Of a stretch of DNA of 10,810 nucleotides, positions 6,879 through 10,810 are shown piece by piece. This stretch comes from Eimeria necatrix (taxonomy: Eukaryota; Apicomplexa; Conoidasida; Eucoccidiorida; Eimeriidae): positions 5,659-16,468 of the forward strand of contig NW_013651758.1 of the NCBI RefSeq assembly GCF_000499385.1, read 5' to 3'. Position 1 is the first letter of the stretch; every line of letters starts with the position of its first letter. A model generated the notes under the pieces. That model searched no databases, was not told the DNA's origin, and saw only the letters and a list, made by a program, of their open reading frames with translations. The position numbers and the translations under genes were made by a program.

Positions 6879-6892
6879 GCTGTACAGACACC
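6879..6892 (+). promoter_or_regulatory. GGTGTACANACACC motif, copy 4, with a degenerate neighbour
   Basis: GCTGTACAGACACC differs at one base. A weaker relative, GCTGCAGATACACC, follows at 6898-6911, 19 bases on, again followed by CCAG. Confidence 0.4.
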
Positions 6893-6949
6893 CCAGAGCT
6901 GCAGATACACCCCAGGCCCACCCGCGCCGCCGACACGCGCCAGCGAGGG

Positions 6950-7001
6950 TCTAGGGTTTAGGGTTTAGGGTTTAGCGCCTAGGGTCTAGGGTTTAGGGTT
7001 T
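6950..7001 (+). repeat. Telomere-like TTTAGGG array, intergenic
   Basis: Several TTTAGGG units with an interrupting TTTAGCGCCTAGGGTC variant. Interstitial, not a chromosome end. Confidence 0.85.
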
Positions 7002-7087
7002 GCAGACCCTTCGGGCTTTTTCTTTTTATTTATTTTTATTTTTCAGCCAAAGAGAAACTCCTGAACTGCTGCTGCAGCCTTACTTCA

Positions 7088-7101
7088 GGTGTACAGACAC
7101 C
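7088..7101 (+). promoter_or_regulatory. GGTGTACANACACC motif, copy 5
   Basis: CAGGTGTACAGACACCCCAG context, about 137 bases upstream of the possible plus-strand exon at 7239. A small hairpin (AGGTCCACCGGACCT) follows. Confidence 0.5.
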
Positions 7102-7155
7102 CCAGGTCCACCGGACCTGCAGCAAGGCCCGGCGCAGCCAGAAGCAGCAAAAGCT

Positions 7156-7240
7156 GAAATAAATTTATTTATTTATTTAAATAAATCCATTTAATTAAAT
7201 TAATTTAATTAAATCATTTAATTAAATAATTTAATTAAAT
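7156..7240. repeat. AT-only palindromic tract
   Basis: TTTAATTAAATTAA-type units, each self-complementary and almost free of G and C, ending at the ATG of the possible exon at 7239. A similar tract lies at 9205-9292 upstream of DPM1. Confidence 0.75.
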
Positions 7241-7334
7241 GGAAAACAACAGCAGCAAGATCCTGCTGCTGCCTTCGTTGCTTCTGCTGCTGCTGCGCTC
7301 CTGCGCCTTCGAAGCCGATCTTGCTGCTCGAAGC

Positions 7335-7379
<45 letters not shown>
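7239..7379 (+). CDS. Possible first exon of a secreted protein
   Basis: ATG at 7239 opens MENNSSKILLLPSLLLLLLR then SCAFEADLAARST and an Ala run, a sequence with the shape of a signal peptide (short polar head, Leu core, small residues near a possible cleavage after SCA). After 47 codons a good donor, GCT|GTGAGC, occurs in phase 0; without splicing a stop follows at 7395-7397. A copy of the GGTGTACANACACC motif lies 137 bases upstream. Against it: Leu runs arise easily from CTG repeats, no second exon could be fixed, and the minus strand is also open here (7417-7235). Confidence 0.3.
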
Positions 7380-7381
<2 letters not shown>

Positions 7382-7440
7382 GAGCTTCTGCTGCTGAAGC
7401 GAAAGACAAGCCCTCAAGTAGCTGCCAGCCGTGCGCTGTC

Positions 7441-7463
7441 TAAACCCTAAACCCTAAACCCTA
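7441..7463. repeat. Short CCCTAAA array
   Basis: Three telomere-like units in the orientation opposite to those at 6950-7001 and 8988-9141. Confidence 0.8.
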
Positions 7464-7514
7464 GTGTCCAAGCCCTTAAACCTAGGCAGCGTGTCTTCTG
7501 AGACTCTCAAGATC

Positions 7515-7568
7515 TGCAGCAGCAGCAGCAGCAGCAGCAGCTGCTGCTGCTGCTGCTGCTGCTGCAGC
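7515..7568. repeat. CAG array followed by CTG array (inverted pair)
   Basis: About eight CAG units are followed directly by about eight CTG units, so the tract can fold into one long hairpin at the GCAGCTGC centre. Confidence 0.85.
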
Positions 7569-7671
7569 AAAAGACTGCCCGAGGTGTGTCTCCAGGCAGC
7601 TAGCTAGAGAAGTAGCCACAGCAGCTCACCAGAGTAAAAGACAGCAAGCGAATTTGCTGCAGCCCCTTGAG

Positions 7672-7674
<3 letters not shown>

Positions 7675-7708
<34 letters not shown>

Positions 7709-7711
7709 AGC
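7675..7711. repeat. CTG array ending in CTGCAG
   Basis: About twelve units. A minus-strand stretch to its left reads AVAQGAANSLAVFYS up to a good donor (CTG|GTGAGC near 7633), but no complete exon could be fixed. Confidence 0.8.
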
Positions 7712-7735
7712 ATGAAGTCTAGCAAGGCCTTGCTT

Positions 7736-7850
7736 AATACTTTTATTGTTTATTTTATTTTATTTTGCTTTATTTTTATTTTATTCTATTTTATTTCACT
7801 TTATTTTATTTTATTTTATTTTATTTTATTTGCCCCTTATTATTTTTTTG
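7736..7850. repeat. TTTTA pentamer array
   Basis: TTTTATTTTATTTTATTT units with drift. Any open frame through it (Phe/Ile/Leu/Tyr-rich) is a product of the repeat. Confidence 0.85.
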
Positions 7851-7887
7851 GAAAGGAAATGAAAGGAAACAAAGAACTTCACAGCCC

Positions 7888-8220
7888 TAGCTAGCTGTAG
7901 CTAGCTGCTAGCTAGCTGTAGCTAGCTCTAGCTAGCTTCAGCTATCTGTAGCTAGCTGCAGCTAGCTCTAGCTAGCTGTAGCTAGCTCTAGCTAGCTATA
8001 GCTAGCTCTATCTAGCTGTAGCTAGCTGTGGCCAGCTGTGGCAAAGTTGTAGCTAGCTATGGCAAAGCCGTGGCTAGCTGTAGCAAGACTGTCGCTAGCT
8101 GTAGCAGGCGTGGCCGTACTTGGCTAGCTGCAGCTAGCTGCTAGCTAGCTGTAGCTAGCTGCCAGCCAGCTGTAGCTAGCTGCTAGCTTGCTGCAGCTAG
8201 CTGTAGCTAGCTGCGGGATA
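7888..8220. repeat. CTAG-rich satellite, GTAGCTAGCT type
   Basis: Drifting decamers GTAGCTAGCT and CTAGCTGTAG with occasional TGGCAAAG insertions (8040-8110). Related to the repeat in intron 5 of the minus-strand gene. No gene seen. Confidence 0.85.
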
Positions 8221-8263
8221 GTTATTGGGTCTTGTAGATCTCTGGATTTGATGACTCGCATGC

Positions 8264-8665
8264 AGCTATTTATGGCTAGCTGCTGCTACTCATGGCTAGC
8301 TGCCGCTGCTCATGGCTAGCTGCAGCTGCTGCTACTTGTGGCTAACTGCCGCTACTTGTGGCTAGCTGCTGCTGATTCTGGCTAGCTGCTGCTTCTTGGC
8401 TAGCTGCTGCTTCTTGTGGCTAGCTGCTGCTGATTCTGGCTAGCTGCTGCTTCTTGGCTAGCTGCTGCTTCTTGTGGCTAGCTGCTGCTTCTTGGCTAGC
8501 TGCTGCTTCTTGGCTAGCTGCTGCTTCTTGTGGCTAGCTGCTGCTTCTTGGCTAGCTGCTGCTTCTTGTGGCTAGTTGCGGCTACTCGTGGCTAGCTGCT
8601 GCTTCTTGTTGCTAGCTGCTGCTTCTTGCTGCTAGTTGCTGCTTCTTGCTGCTGGCGGCTGCTGC
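8264..8665. repeat. GGCTAGCTGCTGCTTCTTGT minisatellite
   Basis: Units of about 15 to 21 bases with two alternating lengths (TTCTTGTGGCTAGC and TTCTTGGCTAGC), best ordered at 8385-8575. A hybrid of the CTAG and CTG repeat types. No gene seen. Confidence 0.85.
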
Positions 8666-8670
8666 TTGTG

Positions 8671-8780
8671 GCTAGCTGCAGCAATTAATGGCTAGCTGCA
8701 GCGATTAATGGCTAGCTGCAGCAATTAATGGCTAGCTGCAGCAATTAATGGCTAGCTGCAGCGATTAATGGCTAGCTGCA
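8671..8780. repeat. 20-base minisatellite, GCTAGCTGCAGCAATTAATG
   Basis: Five full units and a half, 8671 to 8780. Units differ only at one position (CAATTAATG or CGATTAATG). The homogeneity stands out from the drifting repeats around it, suggesting recent expansion. Confidence 0.9.
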
Positions 8781-8826
8781 GGAACTGTGGGTGGCTGCAG
8801 CAACTTATCTCGCTGCAGCACCTCAC

Positions 8827-8987
8827 TGCTAGCTAGCTAGCTAGCTAGCTAGGTAGCTTCCTAGCTAGCTAGCTATTTAGCTGGCTAGCTAGCTACAGCT
8901 ATCCGTGGCTAGCTTTGGTTTGCAGGGCGCGAAGCCACTGGCTGTAGCTAGCTGCAGCTCACAGCGGCTAGCTGGCAGTAGCTAGCT
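8827..8987. repeat. CTAG-rich satellite, right end
   Basis: A pure GCTA run (8827-8851) followed by drifting units, ending where the telomere-like array begins. Confidence 0.8.
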
Positions 8988-9141
8988 AGGGTTTAGGGTT
9001 TAGGGTTTAGGGTTCAGGGTTTAGGGTTGAGGGTTTAAGGTTTAGGGATTAAGGCTTAGGGTTTAGCGTTTAGGGTTTAGCGTTTAGGGTTTAGGGTTTA
9101 GGGTTTAGGGTTTAGGGCTTAGGGTTTAGGGTTTAGGGTTA
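8988..9141 (+). repeat. Long telomere-like TTTAGGG array with variants
   Basis: About 22 heptamers, many degenerate (TTCAGGG, TTGAGGG, TTTAAGG, TTTAGCG, CTTAGGG), implying an older array than the pure ones inside the DPM1 intron. Confidence 0.9.
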
Positions 9142-9424
9142 GGAGTGTCCGTGGCTCTTCGGCCCTCCTCCCCCAAGCGCAGACCTACCAGCATTTGTTT
9201 GAAATAAAACTGAAGTTTAAATTTAAATAATTAAATTTAATTATTTAAATTTAAAATTTAAATAATTTAAATATTTAAATTCAAATATTTATTTCCAAAA
9301 GTTTTCCTTCAAATCTTCCCTTCATCCCCCGTCTTCCCAAGTGACCTTCAGGTGTACATACACCTCACACCAAACGCATGCATTCATAAATTCCCCTTTT
9401 GCTGCCTTTTTAACTCCAAGGGTA
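9142..9424. other. DPM1 upstream region, no gene seen
   Basis: Unique sequence (9142-9200), an AT-only palindromic tract (9205-9292), then pyrimidine-rich sequence carrying motif copy 6. Probably promoter and 5' untranslated sequence of DPM1. Confidence 0.5.
9351..9364 (+). promoter_or_regulatory. GGTGTACANACACC motif, copy 6, upstream of DPM1
   Basis: GGTGTACATACACC, about 330 bases upstream of the DPM1 start codon. It has the same CAGG preface as copy 5, supporting a shared promoter function. Confidence 0.5.
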
Positions 9425-9570
9425 CAGGGGGCCCCCCAGGGGCCCCCGGGGGGCCCCCGGGGGGCCCCCAGGGGGCCCCCAGGGGGGCCCCCAAGGGGGC
9501 CCCCAGGGGGGCCCCCAGGGGGGCCCCCGGGGGCCCCCGGGGGCCCCCCCTGTCGGCGCAGGCCTGGGGG
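9425..9570. repeat. GGGGGCCCC array upstream of DPM1
   Basis: About fourteen GGGGGCCCCCA units, 125-270 bases before the DPM1 ATG. Open in all frames, so the long Gly/Pro/Arg reading frames here are not evidence for coding. Confidence 0.85.
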
Positions 9571-9694
9571 CCCCCTTGTCCGCCTTGGTGGAATTTTTGT
9601 TTTTTTTTGTTTAAAAAGCCGAAATTAAATTTAATTTTTTGGGAAATTAAATTAATTTTGTGGCTGCTTCTCCGGGGCCCCACAAACCCCCACC

Positions 9695-9786
9695 ATGGCG
9701 CTTTATACTGTCATTTTGCCCACTTATAATGAAAAAGAAAACTTGCCACTTCTCACTTTCCTCCTCTGCGACGTCTTCGACAAAGC
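9695..9786 (+). CDS. DPM1: DPM1 exon 1
   Basis: Thirty codons plus two bases (GC). Donor GC|GTAAGC at 9786/9787; reading on unspliced meets TAA at 9788-9790. Contains PTYNEKENLP at residues 9-18. Too short to appear as a long open frame. Confidence 0.92.
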
Positions 9787-10725
9787 GTAAGCCTTCCGAG
9801 GGGCCCCCAGGGGCCCCCTGGGGCCCCCGGGGGCCCCCAGGGGCCCCCAGGGGGCCCTCGGGGGCCCCTGGGGGCCCCTGGAGGCAGCCAGGGGGCCCCC
9901 GGGGGCCCCCTGAGAGCTCCTGGAGGCCCCCCAAGGGCCCCGGGGGGCCCCCCGGGGCCTTCTGGGGGCCTTTGCGGGGCCCCTGAGAACCCTTGGGGGC
10001 CCCGGGGGGCCCCCAGGGAGACCCCAGGGGGCCCTTGGGGGCCCCTGGGGCCCCTGGGGGCTGGAGGGCCTTTTGCGCTGGGGGGCCCCCAGGGCATTGT
10101 TTGAACTGTGGGGTGTTTTGAATGCAGGGGTGAAGGGCCAGAGGGAGTGGTTTAGGGTTTAGGGTTTAGGGTTTAGGGTTTAGGGTTTAGGGTTTAGGGT
10201 TCAGGGCCTGGGGTGTGCTGTTGAGTGTTTATCGTTTATATCGTCTTATCTAGAGTTTGGGATTTATTGTTAAGGGTTAAGGGTTTGTTGTTTGGAGTTT
10301 AGGGTTTATTGTTAAGGGCTCATTCTTTAGCAGTGGTCAGCTTAGGGTTTAGGGTTTAGGGTTTAGGGTTTAGGGTTTAGGGTTTAGGGTTTAGGGTTTG
10401 CCATTAGGGTTCAGGGCCTGGGGTGTGCTGTTGAGTGTTTATCGTTTATATCGTCTTATCTAGAGTTTGGGATTTATTGTTAAGGGTTAAGGGTTTGTTG
10501 TTTGGAGTTTAGGGTTTATTGTTAAGGGCTCATTCTTTATTAAGGGTTTAGGGTTTAGGGTTTAGGGTTTAGGGTTTAGGGTTTAGGGTTTAGGGTTTAG
10601 GGTTTAGGGTTTGCAGGGGTTTGGACTTTGAGTTGTTGGTGGTGGACGACAACAGCCCCGACGGAACAGCAGCAGAATTTGTTTTGCTGCAGCAGCTCCT
10701 CAAACCCCACAAACTTGTGCGAAGG
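9695..10725 (+). CDS. DPM1: Dolichol-phosphate mannosyltransferase, catalytic subunit (N-terminal part, two exons)
   Basis: Exons 9695-9786 and 10617-10725 join in phase 2. DPM1 transfers mannose from GDP-mannose to dolichyl phosphate on the ER membrane, supplying the donor for N-glycan, O- and C-mannosyl and GPI-anchor synthesis. The joined protein starts MALYTVILPTYNEKENLPLL, continues TFLLCDVFDKAGLDFELL, then VVDDNSPDGTAAEF. PTYNE-ENLP and the DD-SPDGT block are the conserved N-terminal nucleotide-sugar-binding motifs of GT-A family 2 DPM synthases, at the usual distance from each other. The visible 67 residues are about a quarter of the family's length; the DAD motif and any C-terminal membrane segment lie beyond the window. 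The ATG has a favourable CACCATGG context. Identity is secure; the exon 2 donor (AGG|GTTATT) is less so. Confidence 0.92.
10194..10329 (+). repeat. 136-base direct repeat, copy 1
   Basis: Identical, base for base as read, to 10404-10539 (offset 210). The unit starts TTAGGGTTCAGGGCCTGGGG and ends GGGCTCATTCTTTA. Not itself simple sequence; contains TTAAGGGTT-like degenerate heptamers. Confidence 0.92.
10404..10539 (+). repeat. 136-base direct repeat, copy 2
   Basis: Second copy. Both copies sit between telomere-like arrays, so the larger duplicated unit (about 210 bases) includes one array. Confidence 0.92.
10617..10725 (+). CDS. DPM1: DPM1 exon 2
   Basis: Acceptor TTTGCAG ends at 10616, right after a TTTAGGG array. 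The first base completes Ala, then GLDFELLVVDDNSPDGTAAE, FVLLQQLLKPHKLVRR. The probable donor AGG|GTTATT at 10725/10726 is phase 0 and merges with the TTTA array. Confidence 0.9.
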
Positions 10726-10726
10726 G

Positions 10727-10809
<83 letters not shown>

Positions 10810-10810
10810 T
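10727..10810 (+). repeat. TTTA tetranucleotide array, start of DPM1 intron 2
   Basis: About 20 pure TTAT/TTTA units running off the window end. It begins inside the presumed donor GTTATT, so the array may have replaced the normal downstream donor consensus. Confidence 0.85.

Larger units (their letters stand above)
9787..10616 (+). repeat. DPM1 intron 1: GGGGGCCCC array, telomere-like arrays and a 136-base duplication
   Basis: Order: GTAAGC donor, drifting GGGGGCCCC array (about 9798-10095), TTTAGGG arrays (about 10150-10200, 10342-10400, 10545-10610), with a duplicated 136-base segment between them. In sense orientation all heptamers are TTTAGGG, and the last array leads directly into the acceptor TTTGCAG. 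Long open frames here (Gly/Pro/Ala-rich) are repeat artefacts. Confidence 0.85.

Noticed and set aside
7000..7194. Plus-strand frame RETPELLLQPYF with a T-rich acceptor-like TTTTTCAG
   Set aside because: The reading crosses motif copy 5 and ends in the AT tract; no partner exon or donor was found.
7667..7894. Phe/Ile/Leu/Tyr-rich 75-codon frame, possible membrane peptide
   Set aside because: It is the translation of the TTTTA array plus a CTG run; no upstream support.
7888..8987. CRISPR-like array (short repeats with variable spacing)
   Set aside because: Units are tandem and degenerate with no unique spacers, and the genome is eukaryotic.
8988..9141. A true chromosome end
   Set aside because: The TTTAGGG arrays are interstitial, short, of both orientations across the window, and followed by coding sequence.
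9341..10097. Several Gly/Pro/Arg-rich open frames on both strands
   Set aside because: GGGGGCCCC arrays lack stops in all frames, and the DPM1 exon lies among them in a different frame.

Overview
The window looks like nuclear DNA of a coccidian apicomplexan, most likely Eimeria. The basis is composition: many CAG/CTG trinucleotide arrays, many interstitial telomere-like TTTAGGG/CCCTAAA arrays, small exons with canonical GT..AG introns, and homopolymer amino-acid runs (Ala, Gln, Leu) inside otherwise ordinary protein sequence. Species cannot be fixed from the sequence. Almost all of the long open frames are repeat artefacts; the real coding sequence is in short spliced exons hidden between or inside the repeats.

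Left part, 1 to about 6030, minus strand: one multi-exon gene of unknown function. I rebuilt ten exons (6026-5978, 4043-3522, 3259-3062, 2927-2865, 2600-2193, 1891-1668, 1428-1374, 1284-766, 548-327, 68-6). The frame stays open across all nine junctions and the intron phases agree (phase 1 at eight junctions, phase 0 at one). The gene runs off the left edge. Its start, METRKFFRGF, is basic and hydroxylated like a mitochondrial presequence, and the body is rich in Leu/Ala helices. The introns consist largely of different simple repeats: a roughly 1.9 kb purine/pyrimidine-asymmetric block (4044-5977), A-rich hexamers (3260-3521), CTG arrays (2928-3061, 2601-2864, 69-326), CTAG arrays (1892-2192) and telomere-like arrays (1429-1667, 1285-1373, 549-765).

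Middle part, about 6030 to 9694: mostly intergenic, apparently between two divergently transcribed genes. It holds at least six copies of a 14-base near-palindrome, GGTGTACANACACC, which occurs nowhere else that I saw in the window. It also holds AT-only palindromic tracts, a roughly 1 kb CTAG-rich satellite with a 20-base minisatellite inside, a telomere-like array, and one possible small plus-strand exon with a signal-peptide-like start (7239-7379).

Right part, 9695-10810, plus strand: the first two exons of dolichol-phosphate mannosyltransferase (DPM1), recognised by PTYNEKENLP in exon 1 and VVDDNSPDGT in exon 2. They are separated by an 830-base intron made of GGGGGCCCC arrays, telomere-like arrays and a perfect 136-base direct repeat. 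The second intron opens straight into a TTTA array that runs to the window end.

No tRNA, rRNA, CRISPR array, transposon gene or viral gene was seen. All splice sites are inferred by eye and need transcript data.
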